Below are positions 27,046-34,884 of a stretch of DNA of 64,000 nt, one piece after another. Both the position numbers and the translations under genes were made by a program. Each line of letters starts with the position of its first letter. Positions within the stretch are counted from its first letter, which is position 1. The notes beneath the pieces were generated by a model that was not told the origin of the DNA, did no database searches, and saw only the letters and a list, made by a program, of their open reading frames with translations. The DNA is from Bacteroidales bacterium (GTDB lineage: Bacteria; Bacteroidota; Bacteroidia; Bacteroidales; UBA10428), in assembly GCA_016933335.1 (NCBI GenBank), contig JAFGBD010000025.1:62001-126000 (forward strand), in the 5' to 3' direction.

Positions 27046-29205
27046 TCAGTGTTTTTCAAATTTTACCGGGAGTGAACCTTTGTTTTGGTTATTGATGACA
27101 AGAAGATAAATTCCTGCATTCAGATCAGAAACATCCAGACTGATCAAATCCCCGGAAACAACATGGGAGTATTTCTCTTTAATCAACATTTGTCCTGAAA
27201 AATTGTATATCGCTATTGTTAACGATTCAGAACCTGCGCCCATGTTGATATGCAAAACATCATCTGCAGGATTCGGAAAAACGGTTACTGATTCCAAATG
27301 TTGTTCCATATTGATTGTCGGGAGGGTCAACTGAATAGTCTCAGTATACACTTCAGAACCTGCCTGGTCTTTTACGACCAGCTCAACCTGATGATCTCCG
27401 CTGGAATTGAATGTGTAGGAGACATCTTCTCCCACAAGCGATATTTCGTTATCAAAGTTCCATGTTACGGTACAGGTATCATCAACCTGAAGGTTGAACC
27501 AATAGGTGTTGTCGTTTCTGGTGAAGGTCCATGACGGAAAAACATTGTTTAGCCGGAATATGGAGAAAGCTGCTGTATATGTTTTTCCGGTTACCGGATT
27601 GGTCACATTTACAAAGTACAAATCACCGGGGCACAGGCCGGTGATAGTCCTGGTGGTTTCACCGGTTGACCATAGAATCCTGTAATCGGTGGTCAAAATC
27701 ATTTCATACCACATCCAGGCGCTGCAGGGAGTGACTATTTCAACACTTGCAGTACCATTGCATGTACCTCCGTTAATGGAAAATGATGTGGTGAGCATGA
27801 TTTGTTCACAATATTCCGGCGGAACAATGATTTCAGATTCTATTTCTTTAATACAAGTGATTTCAGCAATGATTCCTGCCATGCAGATACTCATCAGATC
27901 CGGACGCTTAATGTACGATAACCTGACACGCTGGTTATCACGAAAATGAAATGTTGTATCCTGCAGGATGGGTTCAAGCCTTAATCCGTTATCAAGCTCA
28001 ATGAGGAAGCCGCAGCCATCAAGTCCGGTATAATCCCTCACAGTGCCGGTGAGACTGCAATCTGCATCAATTAAACCTACGCATGTGACGATAATTGAAC
28101 TAAAGCGCTCAATACCAATAAAAACAGTGTCAGCAATCATTGCATAACTAAAATTGATTCTTGATACATCAGGCAGGTATATCTCCGGTACTGTTTGTAT
28201 CACATAGAACATATGCCCGTCATCCTGAAATATAACATCAAAGCCGGATTTTTGATAATTGCGGTGAAAAGTACCATAATATTCACATCCCGTATGCTGA
28301 TTGGCTCCCTGAAAATAGTCAGTCAGGTAAGATTTACAGGTAAAACCGTCAGCATAGGTAATTCTCAGGGATACGGTATATGTGCCTGAGCTGTTGTAAA
28401 CATGGGTGGGAAACGGATCTGTTGAATAGCTTCCGTCACCAAAATCCCAGTAATATCTTATTATTTCAAACCAGGATGTTTCGTCAGGTGTGGGTATAAA
28501 GCTGTAAGGCAGCCTGGGATCATACAGGTTAGACTGAAACTGATATTCAGGCGGATATGATCCGAGAACAAGGCTTTCAATCTTCAGGTGACATTCAATA
28601 TCTCCTCTGACAAGAATAAATTTGCGCATCATCGATTTACAGCCTTCTGCTGTTGCAATCTCCAGCTCAACCGGGAAGAATCCGGCAGTATCATAATTGT
28701 GCAACGGATTCTGCTGTTGCGAAGTCTCACCGTCACCAAAAGACCAGCTCCACCCAACTGCATCATCTGTTGATTGGTCGATAAACTGATAGGCATCAAC
28801 ACAATTACAGTTTGCAGTTGAATCCCTGTAAAATGTAAAATCTGCCAGACATTCAGATACCGGTTGATACATGTATGTTATCAATTCGCAATAAGAATCC
28901 AGAATACCTGATTTATCAATTACTTTATGACAGACTTCAAGAACAGAATCGGCCGGATTAATCGTAAAAATCGGATCCTTTTCATCAGATATGAGTCCGT
29001 TTGACAGTTCCCATTTATGATAGACAGAATCATCACGGCAATCACTCCTCAGAAATAATTCATAACCATTCAGGTATATCATAAGCGAGTCAGTTATCGC
29101 ATAAGTGAAACCTGCATTACAACCATAAATGATGTCACCTGAATGAACAGCAAAAGAAATACGGGTGGCAGATACAATTAACAGACAGATAAATAGCTTT
29201 CTCAT
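27046..29205 (-). CDS. PKD-domain secreted protein with T9SS sorting domain
   Basis: A 719-residue protein with a signal peptide (about 1-19), at least two PKD-like domains (VGWSWSFGDGETSQQ near 155 and RYYWDFGDGSYSTDPFP near 250), a middle region without a known domain, a third diverged PKD-like unit (CTVTWNFDNEISLVG near 585) and a T9SS type A C-terminus (about 640-719; VTVFPNPADDVLHIN, LTIAIYNFSGQMLI, LNAGIYLLVINN). It contains many cysteines (CRDD, CNCVDAY, CEYYG). PKD modules are usually spacers or binding units in surface proteins. No enzyme domain is seen, so an adhesin or matrix role is only a guess. Followed by tandem terminators. Confidence 0.82.
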   Translation of the reverse strand: MRKLFICLLIVSATRISFAVHSGDIIYGCNAGFTYAITDSLMIYLNGYELFLRSDCRDDSVYHKWELSNGLISDEKDPIFTINPADSVLEVCHKVIDKSGILDSYCELITYMYQPVSECLADFTFYRDSTANCNCVDAYQFIDQSTDDAVGWSWSFGDGETSQQQNPLHNYDTAGFFPVELEIATAEGCKSMMRKFILVRGDIECHLKIESLVLGSYPPEYQFQSNLYDPRLPYSFIPTPDETSWFEIIRYYWDFGDGSYSTDPFPTHVYNSSGTYTVSLRITYADGFTCKSYLTDYFQGANQHTGCEYYGTFHRNYQKSGFDVIFQDDGHMFYVIQTVPEIYLPDVSRINFSYAMIADTVFIGIERFSSIIVTCVGLIDADCSLTGTVRDYTGLDGCGFLIELDNGLRLEPILQDTTFHFRDNQRVRLSYIKRPDLMSICMAGIIAEITCIKEIESEIIVPPEYCEQIMLTTSFSINGGTCNGTASVEIVTPCSAWMWYEMILTTDYRILWSTGETTRTITGLCPGDLYFVNVTNPVTGKTYTAAFSIFRLNNVFPSWTFTRNDNTYWFNLQVDDTCTVTWNFDNEISLVGEDVSYTFNSSGDHQVELVVKDQAGSEVYTETIQLTLPTINMEQHLESVTVFPNPADDVLHINMGAGSESLTIAIYNFSGQMLIKEKYSHVVSGDLISLDVSDLNAGIYLLVINNQNKGSLPVKFEKH

Positions 29206-29363
29206 AACAGGGGTTTTTTATAATTAATATATCAGAATAGATGCAAATTCTGATTGTTTGGTTGCGTCCCAGATATTAACCATCGTTATACAAAATTAAT
29301 TAAATATCAATATTTTAAGTAACAGTACAAGAAATTTTTTTTTAAATCCTGATTAAAAAATGA

Positions 29364-29371
29364 TACTTTTG
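29364..29371 (+). promoter_or_regulatory. -7 promoter element of sucD
   Basis: TACTTTTG matches TAnnTTTG and lies 25 bases before the sucD ATG. Confidence 0.5.
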
Positions 29372-29396
29372 ACCGGTTTAAAATTATTACCAGGGT

Positions 29397-30266
29397 ATGG
29401 GTATTCTTGTTGATAAAAACTCACGGGTCATTATTCAGGGTTTTACAGGAAGCGAAGGAACCTTTCATTCACAACAAATGATTGATTACGGCACAAATAT
29501 TGTCGGCGGGGTAACACCCGGTAAAGGCGGGCAGATGCACCTGGACAAACCGGTATACAATACGGTGGAAGAGGCGGTCACAACAACCGGCGCTGACACA
29601 TCAGTCATTTTCGTACCACCTGCATTTGCAGCGGATGCAATAATGGAAGCTGCAGCTGCAGGCATCAGAATAATTGTATGTATCACGGAAGGAATTCCCA
29701 CTTCAGACATGGTAAAGGTCATTGCCTTTCTGTCTGATAAAAAAAGCAGGCTGATCGGACCGAATTGTCCCGGTATCATCACCCCGGGTGAAGCAAAAGT
29801 TGGAATTATGCCCGGAGATATTCATCAGAAAGGTTGCATTGGTATTGTTTCCCGTTCAGGTACCCTGACCTATGAAGCTGTTGATCAGGTTACAAAGACA
29901 GGACTGGGACAATCAACATGCGTTGGAATAGGGGGTGATCCGATCATTGGGATGTCGATGCTGGACATTATAATACTATTGATGAATGATAAACAGACAA
30001 GGGGAATCGTCATGATAGGAGAGATAGGAGGCAGCATGGAAACAGAGGCGGCAAGATGGATCAAAGAAAACGGTACCAAACCGGTTGTTGGATTTGTTGC
30101 CGGAAGAACAGCACCCAAAGGCCGGAGAATGGGACATGCAGGAGCCATCATCGGAGGAAAGGATGATACTGCTGCCGCAAAAATGGAGATCATGTCCGGA
30201 TGCGGTATTCATGTTGTTGAATCCCCTGCAGAAATAGGAGCCAGGATGGCTTCGCTGGTCCGTTGA
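29397..30266 (+). CDS. sucD: succinate-CoA ligase alpha subunit
   Basis: A 289-residue protein of full family length. It has the CoA-binding N-terminal domain ([15 protein letters not shown]), the [14 protein letters not shown] segment, the [11 protein letters not shown] loop and the catalytic phosphohistidine H247 in [10 protein letters not shown]. With the beta subunit SucC it interconverts succinyl-CoA and succinate with formation of ATP or GTP in the TCA cycle. sucC is not adjacent and is absent from the window, so the alpha subunit is made from a separate locus. fabG begins 48 bases after its stop and may be cotranscribed. Confidence 0.97.
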   Translation: MGILVDKNSRVIIQGFTGSEGTFHSQQMIDYGTNIVGGVTPGKGGQMHLDKPVYNTVEEAVTTTGADTSVIFVPPAFAADAIMEAAAAGIRIIVCITEGIPTSDMVKVIAFLSDKKSRLIGPNCPGIITPGEAKVGIMPGDIHQKGCIGIVSRSGTLTYEAVDQVTKTGLGQSTCVGIGGDPIIGMSMLDIIILLMNDKQTRGIVMIGEIGGSMETEAARWIKENGTKPVVGFVAGRTAPKGRRMGHAGAIIGGKDDTAAAKMEIMSGCGIHVVESPAEIGARMASLVR

Positions 30267-30314
30267 ATGATCAGTCACCAGGTCAAACAGTCAATAAACC
30301 AACCAATAAACACT

Positions 30315-31061
30315 ATGAAACTACTTGAAGGAAAGACTACTTTAATTACCGGTGCAGCCAGGGGAATTGGCCGTGCCATTGCATTGAGATTTGCCGAAGA
30401 AGGCTCCAGCATTGCCTTTACAGATCTTGCTATCAATGATGATGCCAGAGCCGTGGAAAAAGCAATCAGGGATTATGGTGTAAAAGGCAAAGCATATGCT
30501 TCAGATGCCAGCAAATTAGATGAGACTGAAAAAGTTGTAAATGATGTAATCAATGACTTCGGAACCATTGATGTTCTTGTTAATAATGCAGGTATCACAA
30601 TGGATACCATATTGTTAAGGATGACAGAACAACAGTGGGATACTGTCATCAACGTCAACCTGAAGTCTGTTTTTAATTTCACTAAGGTGGTTCAGAAGAT
30701 TATGTTAAAGAACCGTTCCGGATCGGTCATAAACCTGAGTTCGGTTGTTGGAGTGGCAGGCAATGCAGGCCAGTCCAATTATGCAGCTTCAAAAGCCGGT
30801 ATCATTGGCTTTACAAAATCCGTTGCCATGGAGTTGGGTTCCAGGAACATACGTTGCAATGCCCTGGCACCGGGATATATTATCACCGAAATGACACAGA
30901 AGCTGCCGGAGGAATACCGGCGTCAGTGGGAGAATATGGTTCCCATGAAAAGGGGAGGAACCCCTGAAGAAGTAGCGAATGCCGCTCTTTTTCTGGCTTC
31001 TGATCTGTCATCGTATATCAGCGGACAGGTAATCAATGTCTGTGGTGCTCTCAAAACATGA
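30315..31061 (+). CDS. fabG: 3-oxoacyl-ACP reductase FabG-type SDR
   Basis: A 248-residue short-chain dehydrogenase. The NADP-binding glycine motif is TGAARGIG (12-19), NNAG is at 90-93, and the catalytic set is S143, Y156 and K160 in LSSVVGVAGNAGQSNYAASK, spaced as in E. coli FabG. The length and the AxLFLASDLSSYISGQVINV C-terminus are typical. It reduces beta-ketoacyl-ACP in fatty-acid elongation; SDRs are broad, so another substrate is possible. ATG 30315 gives the canonical N-terminus; an upstream in-frame ATG at 30267 would add 16 unlikely residues. No other fab gene is nearby. Confidence 0.9.
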   Translation: MKLLEGKTTLITGAARGIGRAIALRFAEEGSSIAFTDLAINDDARAVEKAIRDYGVKGKAYASDASKLDETEKVVNDVINDFGTIDVLVNNAGITMDTILLRMTEQQWDTVINVNLKSVFNFTKVVQKIMLKNRSGSVINLSSVVGVAGNAGQSNYAASKAGIIGFTKSVAMELGSRNIRCNALAPGYIITEMTQKLPEEYRRQWENMVPMKRGGTPEEVANAALFLASDLSSYISGQVINVCGALKT

Positions 31062-31086
31062 TTTTCTCTGAGAATTGACTTCCTGA

Positions 31087-31113
31087 AAACAATGATTGTA
31101 TTATTCATTGTTT
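31087..31113. terminator. possible shared terminator of fabG and tyrA-like gene
   Basis: A perfect 9-bp inverted repeat, AAACAATGA (31087-31095) and TCATTGTTT (31105-31113), sits between the convergent stops. It is AT-rich with no long T-run, so it would be a weak terminator. Confidence 0.4.
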
Positions 31114-31138
31114 ACTGTAAGATGTTTTCAGTGACAAA

Positions 31139-31879
31139 TTATAATTTGTTAAGTATCGAATAGATCTTTTCGATTGATACATGCAGATCTCTCCTCATCT
31201 TTTTAGTGTACGGGTTAAAATGCTGTAAATCGCAAAAAAGCTGCCAGCTGTCGTTACAGGTTTGCTGAATGATCTCAAGGAGTTTTGTATAACCAAGTGT
31301 GTTTATCTGTGTATTCCGCAGGTTCAGATCAGCCAGCACCCTGCCTATATAATGCGTTATGCCCTGGGAATAAGCCACCATTTCGTCATGATCATCAGGC
31401 GTCATCACCTCAACCTGAATCTTTTCGTTGTTGAAATAGTCAGTCCAGTAAGAGAAGGTCGTATCTGCGGCAGTAATATTACACATGACCATGGGTAATT
31501 TTTCGTCTGCTGTATCGTATGAATCTGGTCCGAACATCGGGTGAGTTGCTATAATCTGGCATTTATCAGGCAAATGCTTCTTCATCCACCGGGTTGGTTC
31601 GACTTTAACCGAACAAGTGTCAAAATAGATACAGCTGGTTTTATGCAGTTGTTTTGTTTCCATCAGCACTGATTCAAAGGAAGATATTGCCACACAATAG
31701 AAAAGTGCATCAGTTTCATGAAGCCCTTTCAGATCAGAAATTTCGATTCCCGGATTGACATCCTCCGGCTTCAAACCTCTCCGTGAATAGACCCTGACCC
31801 TGAAATCGTTTTTAAGAATATCTGCCCATAGCTTTCCAAACCGGCCATATCCGTATACGGATACTGTCTTTTTCGTCAT
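31139..31879 (-). CDS. prephenate dehydrogenase-like protein
   Basis: A 246-residue NAD(P)-dependent dehydrogenase. The Rossmann motif VYGYGRFGKLWA is at the start, followed by the TyrA-type DALFYCVAISSFESVL, the DTCSVKVEPTRWM segment and the HPMFGPDS motif, which contains the His that contacts the substrate carboxylate or ring in prephenate and arogenate dehydrogenases. It would make 4-hydroxyphenylpyruvate or tyrosine from prephenate or arogenate. It is slightly short for TyrA and has no ACT or chorismate mutase domain. ATG 31879 begins the Rossmann fold; ATG 31909 is less likely. It is not in an aromatic-acid operon here. Confidence 0.82.
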   Translation of the reverse strand: MTKKTVSVYGYGRFGKLWADILKNDFRVRVYSRRGLKPEDVNPGIEISDLKGLHETDALFYCVAISSFESVLMETKQLHKTSCIYFDTCSVKVEPTRWMKKHLPDKCQIIATHPMFGPDSYDTADEKLPMVMCNITAADTTFSYWTDYFNNEKIQVEVMTPDDHDEMVAYSQGITHYIGRVLADLNLRNTQINTLGYTKLLEIIQQTCNDSWQLFCDLQHFNPYTKKMRRDLHVSIEKIYSILNKL

Positions 31880-31967
31880 TATAATATAGTTTTGGTTGTA
31901 AAAATACAAAAGAAATGGAATTGCATGACTGAATAATGAATCTGATATATAATTGCATTAACAATGG

Positions 31968-31993
31968 TAAAAAAAAGGGGCTTGTGAGCCCCC
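31968..31993 (-). terminator. Rho-independent terminator of 32012 gene
   Basis: On the minus strand GGGGCT pairs with AGCCCC around a four-base loop (31977-31992), followed by eight Ts (31969-31976). Confidence 0.9.
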
Positions 31994-32011
31994 TGTCATT
32001 GTATCAGATGT

Positions 32012-32836
32012 TTAATATATTCTGAGCTGTCCCGTATTTCTTACGACTATTTCAGGTTTTTCTTCAAAAGTGGTGATTAAACCTGTGACTGTAATGTGCT
32101 GGCGTTCGAAAAACCTTTCAGGTCTTCGGCTCATCCTCCTTGCAATCCATCCGGGCACGACCACGCTCATATCATGATAAGGATAATATGCACCGAAGTA
32201 CAGGATATACTCATCAGTCTGCCTGCTGTAGAACACTTCATATACCTTTCCGTATACATTCATCACCTCACCATGATAGAATAATGCATCATAAGCTGAA
32301 ATGGTCTGTATCCTGTATCCGACAGGATATCTCCATGTATGGACCATGGGGTATATTCTGATGTATTCGCTTCTCATTGCAGGTGTCCAGAAAATTTCAA
32401 TATGTCCCGGAATCCTGTAAGGATAATGCCTGGTTCTGTACAACCTCGATCCGGGGGCTCTGTTATAATGATATCTTGCAACCCTTGTCCCATGATACAA
32501 CCTTGGTGATTGATAGTGTGTAACATGCCCTGCTTCACGATGCACATTTTGTGAATGATGATCCTGTCTGACTTCCTGGCGAACACCTCTTGTTCCTGAA
32601 GAAACAGATGATGCATCAGCCCGTCTTACCGTCTGCCTTTGGATAGTATTGCTTTGTGCATTGCTGTTTTTACGGACAACTGGATTGTCCTTGCCGGCTC
32701 TGTGGCTTTTAACTTCAGTGCTTTTAGCCTGTTTTTCTCTGGCAGGTTTCTGGCTATTGGCCGTCCTCCTTGAGGTTTGAGAAAATGCGGTTGCTGCCAT
32801 CAACAACATTGCCAATATGAAGACTGATTTTTTCAT
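32012..32836 (-). CDS. exported protein, basic low-complexity region plus OB-like domain
   Basis: A 274-residue protein with a signal peptide (1-19, ending TAFSQ). Residues 20-150 are very basic and rich in Arg, His, Gln, Ser and Tyr, and look disordered. The C-terminal 85 residues (GEVMNVYGKVYEVFYSR, EYILYFGAYYPYHDMSVVV, HITVTGLITTFEEKPEIVV) follow the pattern of an OB-fold domain, such as those linked to thermonuclease-like secreted proteins. A role in binding nucleic acid or acidic polymers outside the inner membrane is conceivable but unproven. It is monocistronic with a strong terminator. Confidence 0.65.
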   Translation of the reverse strand: MKKSVFILAMLLMAATAFSQTSRRTANSQKPAREKQAKSTEVKSHRAGKDNPVVRKNSNAQSNTIQRQTVRRADASSVSSGTRGVRQEVRQDHHSQNVHREAGHVTHYQSPRLYHGTRVARYHYNRAPGSRLYRTRHYPYRIPGHIEIFWTPAMRSEYIRIYPMVHTWRYPVGYRIQTISAYDALFYHGEVMNVYGKVYEVFYSRQTDEYILYFGAYYPYHDMSVVVPGWIARRMSRRPERFFERQHITVTGLITTFEEKPEIVVRNTGQLRIY

Positions 32837-33047
32837 GACTTTTTTCTTTAATGATCTTCAATAATCCATAAACAAAAAGCCTGCCAAATAAAAATCATAT
32901 GGGAAATATATTGAGGAACAGCTTATTAAGTAACAGGATAAGGAAATGCCTCATATTTGCTGAAATACATGGGGAAGCAGCAAACAATTTTGGATAATCC
33001 CTGAAGGATTCATATAAACATTGATATTCAAATATTTTCAAAAATTA

Positions 33048-33080
33048 TTTGATTCATAAATGTTAATATTGCTATTTTTG
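33048..33080 (+). promoter_or_regulatory. metA promoter (-33 TTTG, -7 TATTTTTG)
   Basis: TTTG at 33048-33051 and TATTTTTG at 33073-33080 are separated by 21 bases and match the Bacteroidota TTTG/TAnnTTTG promoter. The ATG follows 25 bases later. Confidence 0.65.
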
Positions 33081-33105
33081 TGCCTTAATTTTCATTTTCC
33101 GTAAA

Positions 33106-34023
33106 ATGCCTTTAAATATTCCCGATAAGCTTCCTGCTGTTGAGATATTGCAGAACGAGAATATCTTCTTGATGAGTGAGACCAGGGCTACTCACCAGGA
33201 CATAAGACCTATGCAGATTGTGATATTGAATTTAATGCCCTTAAAAATAACCACCGAAACACATATTCTCAGGCTTCTGTCAAACACACCCCTGCAGGTG
33301 GAAGTTGTACTGTTACATACCAAGAATCATATATCCAAAAGTACACCGCTGATCCATTTACAGACATTTTATAAAACATTTGAAGAGATCAGTTACAGGA
33401 AATTTGATGGTATGATACTGACCGGAGCTCCAATAGAACATCTTGAATTTGAAGAAGTTGACTATTGGAGTGAACTTCAGGAAATTATGGACTGGATAAA
33501 AACAAATGTGACCTCAACCATGTTCATATGCTGGGGTGCCCAGGCCGGATTATACCACTACTATGGAATTCCAAAATACAAGCTCCGTGAAAAAATGTTT
33601 GGTGTTTTCAATCATCATATCAATAATACAAAGATCCCCCTCATAAGGGGGTTTGACGAAGAATTCCAGGCTCCTCATTCCCGTTATACCGAAATCCGGA
33701 AAGAAGATATCAAAAAGGTAAAAGAACTTGAGATTGTTGCTGAATCTGATGAAGCAGGAGTTTATATGGTAATGACAAAAGACGGAAGGCAGATTTTTGT
33801 TACCGGACACTCTGAATATGACCCTTCCACCCTTAAAAATGAATATGAAAGAGACCTGAAAAAAGGTTTGCCAATCACCATTCCCAAAAATTACTTTCCG
33901 GATAATAATCCTGCCAAAACTCCCAAAGTAAGATGGAAAAGCCATGCAAACCTGTTATACTATAACTGGCTCAATTATTACGTATATCAAATGACTCCTT
34001 ACAACATAGATGAAATAAAATGA
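33106..34023 (+). CDS. metA: homoserine O-acyltransferase MetA (predicted acetyl-specific)
   Basis: A 305-residue enzyme with the MetA glutamine-amidotransferase-like fold. The catalytic residues are C142 in FICWGAQAG and H235 and E237 in VTGHSEYD, at the same numbers as in E. coli. It activates homoserine for methionine synthesis. Position 111 is Glu ([10 protein letters not shown]); in this family Glu111 goes with acetyl-CoA use (Bacillus cereus enzyme) and Gly111 with succinyl-CoA (E. coli), so the product should be O-acetylhomoserine. It is a single gene with a clear promoter, and no other met gene lies nearby. The fold and role are certain; the donor is inferred. Confidence 0.95.
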   Translation: MPLNIPDKLPAVEILQNENIFLMSETRATHQDIRPMQIVILNLMPLKITTETHILRLLSNTPLQVEVVLLHTKNHISKSTPLIHLQTFYKTFEEISYRKFDGMILTGAPIEHLEFEEVDYWSELQEIMDWIKTNVTSTMFICWGAQAGLYHYYGIPKYKLREKMFGVFNHHINNTKIPLIRGFDEEFQAPHSRYTEIRKEDIKKVKELEIVAESDEAGVYMVMTKDGRQIFVTGHSEYDPSTLKNEYERDLKKGLPITIPKNYFPDNNPAKTPKVRWKSHANLLYYNWLNYYVYQMTPYNIDEIK

Positions 34024-34119
34024 AACCGCAAGCCGCATGAATACCGGTTTCATAATTATTATAGGTTAATATGATCCGTCATAAAAAATTTGGATAAAAA
34101 GAATTATTCCTTTATTTTG

Positions 34120-34127
34120 TATTTTTG
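34120..34127 (+). promoter_or_regulatory. -7 promoter element of 34145 gene
   Basis: TATTTTTG matches TAnnTTTG, 17 bases before the ATG. Confidence 0.45.
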
Positions 34128-34144
34128 AAAAAGCATCACATCAA

Positions 34145-34681
34145 ATGACTATAGGATTTTTACCCGGATTAGCGGCTCTGATTGAGAACAGAGCACATTA
34201 TGGTTTTGGTCTTGGTACGGAAAAAAAACATGCAGACTGGCTTGGATTAATTGCAGGTACAAATAATAATACCAGGATAAGCAGGCCTTTCAATAACAAT
34301 TCGGAGGTGGTTTACAACTGGCAGGATAAAGTCATTCTTATTGCTGAGGATGAAGATGCCAATTTCCTTTATCTGAAAGTAGCTCTTTCAAAGACAAAAG
34401 CAACCGTTATCAGGGCAAAAAACGGCAGAGAGGCTGTTGATATGGCAAGAACCAATCCTGATATTGATCTGGTGCTTATGGACATAAAAATGCCGGTTAT
34501 GAACGGAATTGATGCGACAAAAGTCATTAAATCATTTAACGGTTCCATGGTTGTTATAGCACAGACTGCTTATGCCAACGAAAATGACAGGGATATTTAT
34601 TTAAATGCAGGCTGCAATGATTTCCTTGCAAAACCCATCACACGCGACAAGCTTTTAAGAATCATATCACAGTACCTGTAA
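34145..34681 (+). CDS. stand-alone receiver-domain protein
   Basis: A 178-residue protein. Residues 61-178 form a complete CheY-like receiver: acidic cluster E68-D69-E70, phospho-acceptor D113 in LVLMDIKMPVMNG, T141 and K163 in LAKPIT. There is no output domain. Residues 1-60 are an extension of unknown role with no membrane segment or known motif; a start at a later codon is possible but no ATG occurs before the receiver. Such proteins relay phosphate in phosphorelays or bind a target protein. No kinase gene is adjacent, so the partner is unknown. The nearby relA gene has its own promoter. Confidence 0.88.
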   Translation: MTIGFLPGLAALIENRAHYGFGLGTEKKHADWLGLIAGTNNNTRISRPFNNNSEVVYNWQDKVILIAEDEDANFLYLKVALSKTKATVIRAKNGREAVDMARTNPDIDLVLMDIKMPVMNGIDATKVIKSFNGSMVVIAQTAYANENDRDIYLNAGCNDFLAKPITRDKLLRIISQYL

Positions 34682-34847
34682 TACATACCGGGAATTGGTC
34701 GTTGAATGATTTCATCTGCTTGATTCATATCAGTTGTTGCCATTGATTATAATCATTTTTCAGATATCCTGCCTGAAGCTAATATCTTTATGATGATACT
34801 TTTTTAGAGATAATACCATAGGACAGGATAATCACATCCGGAATGAC

Positions 34848-34855
34848 TATTTTTG
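34848..34855 (+). promoter_or_regulatory. -7 promoter element of relA-like gene
   Basis: TATTTTTG matches TAnnTTTG, about 29 bases before the ATG at 34885. Confidence 0.5.
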
Positions 34856-34884
34856 CAATTCGGGTATATTGATTATTTTTTGAA

